A DNA stretch of 48,097 nucleotides from Halomicrobium katesii DSM 19301 (GCF_000379085.1 NZ_KB905379.1:128597-176693), one strand, 5' to 3'. Numbered from the stretch's first letter, positions 15,846-24,515 are shown. The notes: generated by a model not told the origin, from the sequence alone. Numbers and translations are program-made.

Positions 15846-16754
15846 CTACGGCGACTGGACTGGCACAGTCGAGAGCGACATCGGCTCGCTGCCACCGAGT
15901 TCGACGACGAGACGCCAGCCGCGGTCCGCGTCGACGACGCGGAACCCCGATAGAGACCACTCGGGCTGGTGGCGAGACAGTTCGACCGCCACCGGGAGCA
16001 CCGGCAGTCGGCCGTCTCGGACCGACAGTGCGTACGCAGAGAGCGTCGCCTGGACGGTCCGTCGTCGGTTCTCCCGGTCGATCGAGGTCGAGCGACAGCT
16101 GAACTCTCCGACGAGGCCGCGACGCTGGAGCGCCGCCAGTGCCGTGGCGACCGGCTGCCGGGTCCGATCGACGGGCGTCAGCTGCGACGCCGCATCAGTC
16201 AGCAGTGCTGCCTGCTGGTCGGGGCGCAGTCGCGCGTCGAACTCGGTGGCGAGACACTCCAGCAAGCACAGACAGAGGTCGTCCGGGTCGTCGACTGTCT
16301 CTGCGAGTTCGAAGTACGCGTCCACGACGGCGGTCTCCAGGTCGTCGTACGGGCCGTCGGACAGCGCCTCGAAGACGGCGGCGGCGACCCGGTGACAGAA
16401 CTCGATGCGCCGTTGCGTCCCCTCGTCCGAATCGCCGGCGTCAGCCACCGACGGCACCGCGGCGTCGGTGTCCGGACGGGACCCAGCAGAGAGCGCCCGG
16501 TCGCCGAACGGGTCCGACTCCTCGCAGACGATCAGGTCGTATCGCGGCGTCCGGGGATCGTACGTGCGAAGCGTGCTCCGGTACTGTTCGGTCGCACGGA
16601 CCGCGAGGCGTGCCGTCGAGCGACTGTCGAAGCGCAGTGTCGCGACGGGGACCGGTCGCTCGCCAGTCCGACCACAGACGACGCGGTACGAACCGTCGTC
16701 CGTGGCGAGCCGTTCCACGCGTTCCCGAAGCTCTGCGAGTGTCGTCCCGATCAT
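15846..16754 (-). CDS. Haloarchaeal protein with iron-box promoter
   Basis: A 302-residue soluble protein, probably cytoplasmic. The N-terminal third (MIGTTLAELRERVERLA, then YRVVCGRTGERPVPVATLRF and PRYDLIVCEESDPF) looks like a conserved haloarchaeal domain, possibly that named DUF7551. The middle (about 115-205) is helical with EFCHRVAAAVFEALSDGP and DLCLCLLECLATEF. The C-terminal third is beta-rich. No enzyme motif is seen. A palindrome TTTTAGGTTTACCTAAAA lies 47 bases upstream of the ATG, between two TATA-like sequences, and resembles the iron-responsive operators of the neighbouring transporter locus, so the gene is probably iron-regulated. The link to iron is inferred from operator and position, not from the protein. 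Confidence 0.7.
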   Translation of the reverse strand: MIGTTLAELRERVERLATDDGSYRVVCGRTGERPVPVATLRFDSRSTARLAVRATEQYRSTLRTYDPRTPRYDLIVCEESDPFGDRALSAGSRPDTDAAVPSVADAGDSDEGTQRRIEFCHRVAAAVFEALSDGPYDDLETAVVDAYFELAETVDDPDDLCLCLLECLATEFDARLRPDQQAALLTDAASQLTPVDRTRQPVATALAALQRRGLVGEFSCRSTSIDRENRRRTVQATLSAYALSVRDGRLPVLPVAVELSRHQPEWSLSGFRVVDADRGWRLVVELGGSEPMSLSTVPVQSP

Positions 16755-16800
16755 CTGTCTCTCACCGTAGTTGTCGCCGTCACCGGCGTCTGCGACTATA

Positions 16801-16818
16801 TTTTAGGTTTACCTAAAA
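16801..16818. promoter_or_regulatory. Iron-box-like palindrome upstream of the 302-aa gene
   Basis: TTTTAGGTTTACCTAAAA is a perfect 18-base palindrome. It has the TTAGG...CCTAA form of DtxR-family (SirR/Idr) operators known from haloarchaea. TATA-like sequences flank it at about 16794-16800 and 16819-16827, so bound repressor would cover the core promoter of the leftward gene that begins at 16754. Confidence 0.65.
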
Positions 16819-16968
16819 ACATATAACCGCTACGGTCTCCGCTCCGGCGACGCCGACGAGATCGCCGGCACTCAGAGCGAGACGGCAGTCGGACGACTTC
16901 CCGTCAGTCCCGTCGTGAGATGGTCGCTCGTTCGGGGTGGCGGGTACGTCACAGACGGACGATCGGCG

Positions 16969-17886
16969 TCAGTCGTCGGCACGCTCTGGCGCGGTTCGGT
17001 CCTCGATGGCACGGGCCCGTTCGACGATCAGATCGTCGTCGACGTGATCGAGGAGCCGTTCCTGGCCGCGTTCGCGCCGTCGCTCGATCTCGTCGTCGTC
17101 GACGTAGCTCTCGAACACCCGATCGATCTCGGACTCGCGAACGGACGCCAGTGCCGGCGATTCGGGGTCGAGATCGTCCGGAAGCCGCTGGGCGAACCAC
17201 TCGCGCCACCGGTCCCGATCGTCCCACTCCTCGTCGAGTTCCGCGCGCCGACGGACCCAGTCGTAGTGATCGGCGACCGGCTCGGGAACGCCGCGGTCGC
17301 GGCGAACGTCTTCGACGACGCTCAGGGCCGTCCGCGCGCCCCGCCCGGCAGCGACGATCGCCTGCCGAGACGCCCCGGAGGGCGAGGCGACGTACAGCCC
17401 GTCGATCGGTGTCGTCCCGTCCGCCGCGGGATAGGAGTCGTCGAAGGTCTCGTGTACCTCGCCGTCGTGCTCGCGGGTCGTCACCATCGCGGCCTCGTCC
17501 AGCGACAGGAGGTACTCCCCGCCGTATCGCGTCGCGGCGACGACTCGGTCGGTCGTGACCGGGTCGCCGGACTGAAGCTCCACGCGGAAGCCGCCGTCGT
17601 CACGGCGCTCGACGGACTCGACGAGGTCCGAACGGAGCTCACAGCCGGCCTCTCGGGCGTGGTCGTGGAACAGCTCGTAGAGCGTCTCGATGTCGATGCC
17701 CGCGGGGAAGCCGAGGTAGTTTTCGAGGTGAGCGCACCGCCGGAGCGACGAGCGCCCACGGTCGAACACGACCGTATCGAGGCCGTACCGGGCGGTAAAC
17801 ACGCCCGCAGAACAACCTGCTGGGCCGCCGCCGACGATCACGACTTCGCGGTCGGTAGCTCCGTTCGCGGGCGTCGTCTCGCCCAT
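16969..17886 (-). CDS. FAD-dependent oxidoreductase, thioredoxin-reductase-like
   Basis: A 305-residue flavoprotein with an N-terminal FAD Rossmann motif (VVIVGGGPAGCSAGVFTARY, residues 15-34). The layout resembles thioredoxin reductase: CAHLENYLGFPAGI after the first fold and GLYVASPSGASRQAIVAAG near residue 180, the C-terminal FAD contact. The redox CxxC of true thioredoxin reductases is absent, so the electron acceptor must differ. The last 100 residues are charged and helical, outside the usual fold. It lies two bases downstream of the iron-binding lipoprotein gene and must be cotranscribed with it, which suggests reduction of an imported ferric complex. That role is inferred from the operon. 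Confidence 0.82.
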   Translation of the reverse strand: MGETTPANGATDREVVIVGGGPAGCSAGVFTARYGLDTVVFDRGRSSLRRCAHLENYLGFPAGIDIETLYELFHDHAREAGCELRSDLVESVERRDDGGFRVELQSGDPVTTDRVVAATRYGGEYLLSLDEAAMVTTREHDGEVHETFDDSYPAADGTTPIDGLYVASPSGASRQAIVAAGRGARTALSVVEDVRRDRGVPEPVADHYDWVRRRAELDEEWDDRDRWREWFAQRLPDDLDPESPALASVRESEIDRVFESYVDDDEIERRRERGQERLLDHVDDDLIVERARAIEDRTAPERADD

Positions 17887-17888
17887 CG

Positions 17889-19079
17889 TCAGAGCTCTCC
17901 GGTGACGATATCCGCGACCCGCTGGCGGTCGAAGAGTTCCGCATCGTCGGTGACGCGCCCGAACGTCTCTGGGTACAGTTGCTTGGCGGCCCGCTCGGTG
18001 AGGAACAGATTCTGAATCGGACCCTGTCGGAGCGGCCCACCTCGGTAGACGCGACCGTTCTCGACCGCCGTCAGTTGCCCGCCGACGGGATGTTCGCGGA
18101 GGAAGCCGAGGACGGTCTCGCGGAACTCGGTCGCCGACTTCTCCTCGTGGCCGCGAAGCAACAACACGTCCGGGTCGATCGTGAGCAGGTTCTCGTAGTC
18201 GAGTTCCCCCCGGTTCTCAGTGCTCAGGTTCTCGACGCCCGTTCCGGCGAGTGCGTCGCTGACACCGAGGTCGTTCCACTGCTTCTTGCTCGTCCCGTCG
18301 TCGTTGAGTCGGTACGGGGAGAACGTCTCCGGCTCGTCCGTTCCCTCGTAGGTGAGAAAGACGCTCGGACGATCGTCTGCCGGCGGCAGCTGGGACTGGA
18401 GCTCGGCCAGGAACTCCTCGTGGAGCGTCTCGAAGGCCTCGAAACGGGCCCGCTCCCGGAACATCGCGGCCATCTTCTCGAATGCCTGGTAGAGCGTGTA
18501 GTACCGGTAGTCGTGCCACTCGTCGGACCGCCGAAAGATCATGTTTCCGAAGAACGGGCCGACGTTCTCCCGGATCTCGGCGATGTCGTCGTCGCTCCAG
18601 TCGAACCAGTTTCGCAGCATGCCCGTGTCGACGACGTGGACGTCGCTGTCGAGTTCGTAGAACAGTTCCCTGGACATGTCTGCCTCGACGAGATCGTTGG
18701 CGGCTATCCGCTCGAAGTCGACACTGACGCCCGGGAGCTCGTCGTAGACGCCAGTGTGATACTCGCCGGACTGGCCGATCCCGACCATCCCGTCGGCCTG
18801 GCCCAGCGCGACGCCCATGTCGGCGAAGTCCCCGCCGTAGGGCACCCACGTCTCCGGGACGGCGTCGAAGGTCACGTCGCTAACGGGGGCCATCGAGACG
18901 GAGTACGCATCCCCGTCGCTCGACTCGGTTTGTGCGTCCGTCTGGGTGGCTGTCTCGGTCGAAGAGTCGCTGCTGGTACCGCTACAGCCTGCGATCAGAC
19001 CGGCGAGCGCCAGAGAACCACCGGACAACACGTACTCTCGTCGGGTCGCTCCGTTCGCGTCGTTCGAGTTGCGCGCCAT
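17889..19079 (-). CDS. Iron-type ABC transporter substrate-binding lipoprotein
   Basis: A 396-residue solute-binding protein of the TroA/FepB class. The N-terminus carries a twin-arginine signal (TRREYVLSGGSLALAG) and a lipobox LIAGC, making Cys32 the lipidated residue. A Ser/Thr/Asp linker follows. The two lobes are joined by the usual long helix, and LLTIDPDVLLLRG is the typical second-lobe strand. VENGRVYRGGPLRQGPIQ and an LTERAAKQLYPETFG ending match siderophore or heme-binding relatives. No permease or ATPase gene lies nearby in the window. Transcription probably starts close to the ATG, since a TATA element is centred about 25 bases before it between two iron-box-like repeats, so iron repression is likely. 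Confidence 0.9.
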   Translation of the reverse strand: MARNSNDANGATRREYVLSGGSLALAGLIAGCSGTSSDSSTETATQTDAQTESSDGDAYSVSMAPVSDVTFDAVPETWVPYGGDFADMGVALGQADGMVGIGQSGEYHTGVYDELPGVSVDFERIAANDLVEADMSRELFYELDSDVHVVDTGMLRNWFDWSDDDIAEIRENVGPFFGNMIFRRSDEWHDYRYYTLYQAFEKMAAMFRERARFEAFETLHEEFLAELQSQLPPADDRPSVFLTYEGTDEPETFSPYRLNDDGTSKKQWNDLGVSDALAGTGVENLSTENRGELDYENLLTIDPDVLLLRGHEEKSATEFRETVLGFLREHPVGGQLTAVENGRVYRGGPLRQGPIQNLFLTERAAKQLYPETFGRVTDDAELFDRQRVADIVTGEL

Positions 19080-19083
19080 AGGA

Positions 19084-19135
19084 TTTGGCTCGCCTAAACG
19101 ATATATATGCGTTGTGGATTTTAGGCGAGCCGAAA
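19084..19135. promoter_or_regulatory. Double iron-box operator around a TATA element
   Basis: Two copies of the same box lie in inverted orientation: TTTGGCTCGCCTAAA (19084-19098) and TTTAGGCGAGCCGAAA (19120-19135). Between them is GATATATATG (19100-19109), the likely TATA box for the leftward lipoprotein gene. The first box covers the expected transcription start and the second sits upstream of TATA/BRE. The TTAGGC-GCC form matches haloarchaeal DtxR-family iron operators. The second box abuts the stop codon of the HEAT-repeat gene. Confidence 0.75.
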
Positions 19136-20146
19136 CTACCGCGGCGCGCCACACTGGAGACACATCGGCGGCCCCGACTCGGGCAGTGCAGTCCCGCAGT
19201 GGGGACAGTCGTCGACGGCGTCGGCGGTCGTCAGCGCCTCGATCACCGAACCGGTCGTCCGGCGAAGCGACGCGATCGTTCCGAGATCGCCGTCGTCCGA
19301 GCGCCGTTCCGCTGATCGGCCTCGCTCCGCCGTGAGCGCGAACGCTCCACGCTCTGTGACGAACGACTCGTCGTCGTCAGTCAGCGCCCGCAGTCGGGCG
19401 GTCGGATACTCTTCGAACACGTCGGCCCCGACGGTACCGAACGCTTCCGCCGCGCGACCCCGGACGTACGGATTCGGGTCGTCCAGGCGCGCAGCGAGCG
19501 CCCCCCGAACGTCGGCCAGGCGCTCCGGGTGCTCGCAGCCGGTCGCGACCAGCGCCGTACAGACGTGGTACCTGACGAGTTCGCTCTCGGCGTCGAGGTG
19601 GTCCCCGAGGTGTTCGACGAGGTGCCGGAGTCGGTCGGGATCGCCGAGCGCGACGAACGCCAGCGCCTTGGCGAGTTTCGCCGTGACCTCGGGCTCGTCG
19701 AACGCGAGGCCGACGCGCAGATCGGCGAGCACGTCGGGCGCTGCGACAGCGTCGGGGTGGTCGAGAGCGACGTACCCCAGCGCTTCGGCCGAGCGAGCAC
19801 GGACGTAGTAAAACTCGTCCTCGTCGGCGAGGCGAGCACCGAGATCGTCGACGGCCGCGAGGACGGCGTCGGGTTCGGCCTCGGCGACGGCGACGAACAG
19901 CTTCGCGGTCGTGAGCCGTATCGCGCGTTCCTCGTCGGTGAGAAACGAGGCGACCGCGGGAGCCAGACCGTCGAAGCGCGAGGGAGCGTCGTCCGCGAGG
20001 TCGCCCAGCGCCCGTACCGCGTCCTTCCGAACGGACGGGGACGCGGCGGCGAGTGCCGTCAGTGCGTCCCGCACCCGTTCGACCGGTTCCGTTTCGACGA
20101 TCTCGACGAGCCGTGCCGGCTCCGGTGGTTCAGTTCGATCCACCAT
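19136..20146 (-). CDS. HEAT-repeat protein with C-terminal zinc ribbon
   Basis: A 336-residue protein consisting largely of HEAT-like helical repeats from about residue 30 to 260: SPSVRKDAVRALGDLADDAP, then ERAIRLTTAKLFVAVAEAEP, VRARSAEALGYVALDHPD and YVRGRAAEAFGTVG are successive units. The last 30 residues hold two Cys pairs (CPHCGTALPESGPPMCLQCG), a typical zinc ribbon. Such proteins act as scaffolds, and the ribbon suggests a protein or nucleic-acid contact. The ATG at 20146 was chosen because sequence upstream in frame is unlike the repeats. It lies just upstream of the iron-regulated lipoprotein gene on the same strand, but the intervening operator and TATA show separate promoters. Confidence 0.8.
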   Translation of the reverse strand: MVDRTEPPEPARLVEIVETEPVERVRDALTALAAASPSVRKDAVRALGDLADDAPSRFDGLAPAVASFLTDEERAIRLTTAKLFVAVAEAEPDAVLAAVDDLGARLADEDEFYYVRARSAEALGYVALDHPDAVAAPDVLADLRVGLAFDEPEVTAKLAKALAFVALGDPDRLRHLVEHLGDHLDAESELVRYHVCTALVATGCEHPERLADVRGALAARLDDPNPYVRGRAAEAFGTVGADVFEEYPTARLRALTDDDESFVTERGAFALTAERGRSAERRSDDGDLGTIASLRRTTGSVIEALTTADAVDDCPHCGTALPESGPPMCLQCGAPR

Positions 20147-20469
20147 CTGAATGGTCGTGGGAGCGACATCACGGGACCGACTGAAAGCGCTTGCGTTCGA
20201 TCCGGTCGAGAGGAGATGTATCACGAAGAGATAGCCGACAGTATCAGAGCGGTGCCCGACCTCCTCGGCTCCGCTCGTCGCAAAGTCACGAGCGCCGAGA
20301 CCGTTCGTTCGAGCGTCGAACGATCTACAGTAGAGCAACGCCACGAGGATCTATACGCGTCTCAAAGACCGCCAGACAGCGAAAGAAGTCCCGCTGGGAG
20401 AACGTAATGGGGAAAACGACCGATCGAGTAGATCCATCCCGGCCGAACGCGTTCTGATCGAACGACAGT
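20147..20469. other. Intergenic region (323 bp) with one of two direct repeats
   Basis: No protein-coding frame is convincing here. The middle (20282-20372) is a degenerate copy of a sequence found again at 21940-22030. Both copies bracket the Fic gene. The rest holds scattered A/T-rich stretches; the leftward HEAT-repeat gene must take its promoter from about 20150-20180. Confidence 0.55.
20282..20372 (+). repeat. Direct repeat copy A flanking Fic
   Basis: It aligns without gaps to 21940-22030, with roughly three quarters of positions matching by hand. Shared blocks include CACGAGCGC, CGTTCGTT, TCGAACGATCT, TAGAG and ACGCGTCTCA. Same orientation, offset 1658 bases. Confidence 0.65.
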
Positions 20470-21675
20470 TTACTCAGCCATTAGTTCACCGGGAGCGGGA
20501 ATCTCAGCCTGACCTCTGTTCAGAACCCCGAGTACTTCGTTCGCCCGAAACTCACGATATCGTTCTTGACCAGTGAGTTCCTCGACGACACCGTCTGCTT
20601 CGAGTCGGTCGACTGCTTTGTTCGCTGCCTGGTACGACATATCGATCAGTTCGGCGGCCCGAGAGACGGTGAGGATCGGTTCGGTGAACAGAGCTTCAAT
20701 CAGGGCCTTTACCGAGGGAGCGGCGTCACTGTATTCCTGACGATACCCCTCCCGTAACTGAAGCAGTAATTTCGCACGGCCGAATGCCTCGTCTGCCTGT
20801 TCCCGGATGCCGGTCAAGAAGAATTCGAGCCATGCGTTCCACTCGCCCGCTTCGTTGACTGCGAGCAAGCGATCCGTATACTCGTCGCGATTACGGCGAA
20901 TATAGGAGCTGAGGTAGAACAGCGGGTGGACGAGAATGTCGTCAGCGATCAGCATCAGGACGATCAACAGCCGCCCGACACGACCGTTGCCGTCGACGAA
21001 CGGATGAACCGTTTCGAGCTGGTAATGGAGCAGCCCGATATCGACGAGCGTCGGGTACTCTCCGTGCTGCATATACTCCTCGAAGTTATCCATCTTCGAC
21101 ACAGCGATCTCCGGTTTCGGGGGAGCGAATCGGACAGCGGTACCGTAGCCACGCTGTTGCTCTTCCTCGATCCAGACGTACCGGTCCCGGAACTCGCCCG
21201 GTCGTGGATCCTCGTCGTCCGTTCGTCCGGTTTCCATCAGCGACTCGTGCAGTGATTGCAGGAGAGCGAGAGAGAGTTGTTGCCGACTCCGGCCCTGATT
21301 GGTCAGCGTCTCGGTCGCATCCCGGAGCGCCGTAGCGTAGTTCCGAGCTTCTTGAACGTCCTTCGAATGGCTCCCTCTCTGAAGCATATCTGAGACGGTC
21401 ACCTGCGTCCCTTCGACCTGCGAGGACTGTTCTGCCTCCTTGTACACGAACAGGCCAAAGGCAGTCTCTGGGTCGTCGATCTCACTCCAGAAACCGTCGA
21501 GGCGACCGAGTGAATGCATCGCTCGCCCGTGTGCATCGATGACCTCGGCAGAGAGTTCCAACGACGGTGGAAGGTCGTCTGGGAGATAGAATTTCGATGC
21601 GGGAAGTGGTGCTGTCGAATTGGCGGACAGGTACTTCCCCGGCGCTGGTGTATCGATCAGATACCCGTCTTTCAT
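20470..21675 (-). CDS. Fic family protein (self-inhibited, wHTH tail)
   Basis: Predicted AMP- or nucleotidyl-transferase that modifies a protein hydroxyl. In 401 residues it has a Fic_N region, the core motif HPFVDGNGRVGR at 224-235 with catalytic His224, and a C-terminal winged-helix-like domain (about 320-390; VSRAAELIDMSYQAANKAVD). The inhibitory motif (S/T)-x3-E-(G/N) is present as SSQVEG (84-89) before the core, so Glu88 should block ATP as in class II Fic proteins. This points to a self-regulated housekeeping or toxin-like enzyme without a separate antitoxin gene. It has its own promoter region upstream and lies between degenerate direct repeats at the start of a less G+C-rich region. 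Targets are unknown. Confidence 0.92.
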   Translation of the reverse strand: MKDGYLIDTPAPGKYLSANSTAPLPASKFYLPDDLPPSLELSAEVIDAHGRAMHSLGRLDGFWSEIDDPETAFGLFVYKEAEQSSQVEGTQVTVSDMLQRGSHSKDVQEARNYATALRDATETLTNQGRSRQQLSLALLQSLHESLMETGRTDDEDPRPGEFRDRYVWIEEEQQRGYGTAVRFAPPKPEIAVSKMDNFEEYMQHGEYPTLVDIGLLHYQLETVHPFVDGNGRVGRLLIVLMLIADDILVHPLFYLSSYIRRNRDEYTDRLLAVNEAGEWNAWLEFFLTGIREQADEAFGRAKLLLQLREGYRQEYSDAAPSVKALIEALFTEPILTVSRAAELIDMSYQAANKAVDRLEADGVVEELTGQERYREFRANEVLGVLNRGQAEIPAPGELMAE

Positions 21676-21847
21676 TACTCTCGATAGCGCTCCGTTGAGT
21701 AAATGATTTTCGGAGATCGTTTAGTTAGAGAGAGGTGGTCAACGCTGAGTAAGCGAAGTCCGGTACTGCTTGAAAATAGCTCTGAAATCCACAGTTGTTC
21801 CCGAACCAGTGGCTCGCGTGTCTGCAAGCCGCAGAGAAGCGAGCGCT

Positions 21848-21864
21848 GTGGGATTTGAACCGCG
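21848..21864 (-). other. tRNA-3'-end-like scrap
   Basis: On the - strand this reads CGCGGTTCAAATCCCAC, the T-loop (TTCAAAT) of a tRNA with a poorly paired stem. No anticodon arm or acceptor stem was found, so it is not a tRNA gene. Such remnants are left at tRNA attachment sites. Confidence 0.4.
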
Positions 21865-21939
21865 TCGAGACTCGCTTCGCTCGTCTCGTCTGCTCGAATC
21901 ACCGGTACGCTCCGCTCTTTCGCTCACGTTCGTTCGCGA

Positions 21940-22030
21940 AAAGCCACGAGCGCTGAGGGCGTTCGTTGGCTTATCGAACGATCTTCCTTAGAGAGTGGGT
22001 ACGGCGATCTAAACGCGTCTCAGAGACTGC
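21940..22030 (+). repeat. Direct repeat copy B flanking Fic
   Basis: Partner of 20282-20372, same length and orientation. It ends at ACGCGTCTCAGAGACTGC, against ACGCGTCTCAAAGACCGC in copy A. Confidence 0.65.
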
Positions 22031-22206
22031 GAAATATATCGACCGTGCGCTGTTGCGCGGTCGGTGCGGTAAACGGCTACAATAATCCGTATCAGTCTCT
22101 CCGTGATCTTCTCCGAAATATAGCGATCCGTGTATTCGACATGTGAGTCGATATCACGGAATATGGAAATTGTAAAGCCATTGCTTAATCACAACTACAC
22201 TGGAGA

Positions 22207-24444
22207 ATGAATCTAAGAGTCAAGCCGCTAAAACAGAAGGATGCAGGCCGAGGCCTCGCGACCCTCGATCAGTCGGCTATGGACGAGCTCGGTGTCGAGA
22301 ATGGAGATTACATTCTTATCGAAGGTGAAGCAGGCAAAACGGTAGCCCGCATCTGGCCCGGGTACCCGGAGGATGATGGCCGTGAGGTCATACGCATCGA
22401 CGGCAAACACCGAACGAAGATCGGTGCCGGGATCGACGACACGGTCCAGATCAAGCAGGCAGATGTCTACACTGCAGACGAAGTGAGGATCACCCTGCCG
22501 GACGACCTGCGCGTGACGGGTGATTTGAGTCCGATGATCCAGAAGAATCTCAAGGGCCAGGCCGTCACGACGGGGCAGACGATTCGAGTCTCGTTCGGGC
22601 TGGGGCCAGACTCGGTGGTGTCGAAACAGAAGGTGCCGTTAACTGTATCGGAGACGAAACCAGACGGAACTGTCGTCGTTACAGAATCGACCACGATCTC
22701 GATCGGCGAGCGACCGGCAGATGATTTCGTCGAAGATGACGATGTCGAAGACGAAGATGTAACACTCGATATCACGTACGAGGACATCGGGGGGTTGGAC
22801 GACGAGCTCGAGCAGGTTCGAGAGATGATAGAGCTCCCGATGCGACATCCAGAGCTGTTTCAGCAACTCGGTATCGAACCACCCAAAGGAGTGTTACTGC
22901 ACGGCCCACCGGGCACTGGTAAAACGCTCATGGCGAGAGCCGTCGCCAACGAGATCGATGCCCACTTTACAGACATTTCGGGCCCGGAGATCATGTCGAA
23001 ACACTACGGCGAATCAGAGGAACAACTCCGGGAAGTATTCGAGGAAGCGTCGGAAGAAGCACCGGCAGTGATCTTTGTCGACGAAATAGATTCGATCGCG
23101 CCGGAGCGGAGCGAAACCTCCGGCGACGTCGAGCGCCGTATCGTCGCGCAGCTCCTCTCACTGATGGACGGACTCGAAGACCGTGGGGAAGTGACTGTCA
23201 TCGGTGCAACGAACCGCGTCGATGCGCTCGACCCTGCACTCCGGCGGGGTGGGCGATTCGACCGTGAGATCGAAGTCGGCATTCCAGACAAGAGTGGGCG
23301 AAAAGAGATTTTGCAGGTACACACTCGTGGGATGCCCCTCTCCGAGGACATTGATCTCGACACATACGCAACTGACACGCACGGGTTCGTCGGGGCAGAC
23401 ATCGAGCAGCTAGCAAAAGAGGCTGCGATGAACGCACTCCGTCGGATCAGGCCCGACATCGACCTCGAGACGGACGAAATCGATGCGGATACGCTCGAGT
23501 CTCTCCAGGTCACGACAGATGATTTCAGAGACGCAAGATCTGGAATCGAGCCGTCCGCGCTCCGTGAAGTATTCGTCGAAGTCCCAGATGTCTCGTGGGA
23601 CGATGTTGGTGGGCTCAATAACACGAAGAAGAGTCTGCAGGAGACGATTCAGTGGCCGCTCGACCATCCCGATGTGTTCGAGCGACTTGATCTGGAAGCG
23701 GCGAAGGGGGTTCTACTTTATGGACCACCCGGTACGGGAAAGACCTTGCTTGCAAAGGCTATCGCCAACGAGTCTGAAAGTAACTTCATTTCCATTAAGG
23801 GACCGGAGTTACTCAACAAGTACGTCGGAGAGAGCGAGAAGGGAGTCCGTGAAGTATTCGAAAAGGCCCGCTCGAATGCACCTGCAGTCGTGTTTTTCGA
23901 CGAGATCGATTCGATCGCGACAGAACGCGGCCAGAGTGCGAGCGGCACTGGTGTCGGCGAGCGTGTCGTCTCGCAACTACTTACCGAACTCGATGGTCTC
24001 GAGAAGTTAGAAGACGTCGTTGTTATCGCCACGAGCAATCGACCCGACCTTATCGACAACGCACTGTTGCGGCCAGGGAGGCTCGATCGCCACATCCACG
24101 TGCCTGTCCCCGATGTCGCCGGTCGCCGAAAGATATTCGAAGTCCACACCGACAGCAAGCCGCTGGACAGCGAGGTCGACTTGGACGATCTTGCCGAGAG
24201 AACCGACGGGTACGTCGGTGCAGACATCGAAGCAGTCTGTCGCGAGGCATCGATGCAGACTGCACGTGGCTTTCTCGACGACGAAAGAGACGATCAAGAT
24301 AACTCGGTGGACGAGATCAAGCTGCTACAGTCGGATTTCGACGATGCAATACAGGAGATCAGTCCGAGCGTCGATGCCGAGACAAAACGCCATTACGAAC
24401 AACTGCAGTCACAGTTCGGTTCCGGACAGCCAGGCATCGAGTGA
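22207..24444 (+). CDS. cdc48: Cdc48/VCP-type two-ring AAA+ ATPase
   Basis: A 745-residue hexameric unfoldase homologue. The Cdc48 N domain (about 1-180; [20 protein letters not shown]) is followed by D1, with Walker A GPPGTGKT at 233-240 and Walker [15 protein letters not shown], and D2, with Walker A at 506-513 and Walker [15 protein letters not shown]. Both rings look competent, with second-region-of-homology arginines in [15 protein letters not shown] and [15 protein letters not shown]. Length is normal for archaeal Cdc48, which extracts and unfolds proteins for the proteasome. Haloarchaea often encode several copies. This one is less G+C-rich than the first 20 kb and lies tail-to-tail with the injection-system operon, 71 bases apart. 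A role in that system is only suggested by position. Confidence 0.93.
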   Translation: MNLRVKPLKQKDAGRGLATLDQSAMDELGVENGDYILIEGEAGKTVARIWPGYPEDDGREVIRIDGKHRTKIGAGIDDTVQIKQADVYTADEVRITLPDDLRVTGDLSPMIQKNLKGQAVTTGQTIRVSFGLGPDSVVSKQKVPLTVSETKPDGTVVVTESTTISIGERPADDFVEDDDVEDEDVTLDITYEDIGGLDDELEQVREMIELPMRHPELFQQLGIEPPKGVLLHGPPGTGKTLMARAVANEIDAHFTDISGPEIMSKHYGESEEQLREVFEEASEEAPAVIFVDEIDSIAPERSETSGDVERRIVAQLLSLMDGLEDRGEVTVIGATNRVDALDPALRRGGRFDREIEVGIPDKSGRKEILQVHTRGMPLSEDIDLDTYATDTHGFVGADIEQLAKEAAMNALRRIRPDIDLETDEIDADTLESLQVTTDDFRDARSGIEPSALREVFVEVPDVSWDDVGGLNNTKKSLQETIQWPLDHPDVFERLDLEAAKGVLLYGPPGTGKTLLAKAIANESESNFISIKGPELLNKYVGESEKGVREVFEKARSNAPAVVFFDEIDSIATERGQSASGTGVGERVVSQLLTELDGLEKLEDVVVIATSNRPDLIDNALLRPGRLDRHIHVPVPDVAGRRKIFEVHTDSKPLDSEVDLDDLAERTDGYVGADIEAVCREASMQTARGFLDDERDDQDNSVDEIKLLQSDFDDAIQEISPSVDAETKRHYEQLQSQFGSGQPGIE

Positions 24445-24515
24445 GGGATCGACATCGGCTGAGGTACCATCCGACGGGATGTAGAGGCGCCACCCTCCTG
24501 CTTTGGATCGAATCG

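Larger units (their letters stand above)
21676..22206. other. A/T-richer intergenic region (531 bp)
   Basis: No credible gene. It holds, in order, A/T-rich promoter sequence for the leftward Fic gene (21680-21725), a tRNA-3'-end-like scrap (21848-21864), direct-repeat copy B (21940-22030), a G+C-rich hairpin GACCGTGCGCTGTTGCGCGG (from 22041), and promoter sequence for cdc48 with TTGCTTAATC at 22181-22190. Short frames here are Ser/Arg-rich and resemble spurious translations seen around haloarchaeal tRNA remnants. Confidence 0.55.

Noticed and set aside
16915-18015. A 366-codon + strand frame over the flavoprotein
   Set aside because: Antisense to the FAD motif protein, without domains.
21848-21864. 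tRNA gene
   Set aside because: Only a T-loop-like stretch with poor stem pairing; no anticodon arm or acceptor stem.
20282-22030. CRISPR array
   Set aside because: Only two degenerate copies 1.66 kb apart, with a gene between them.
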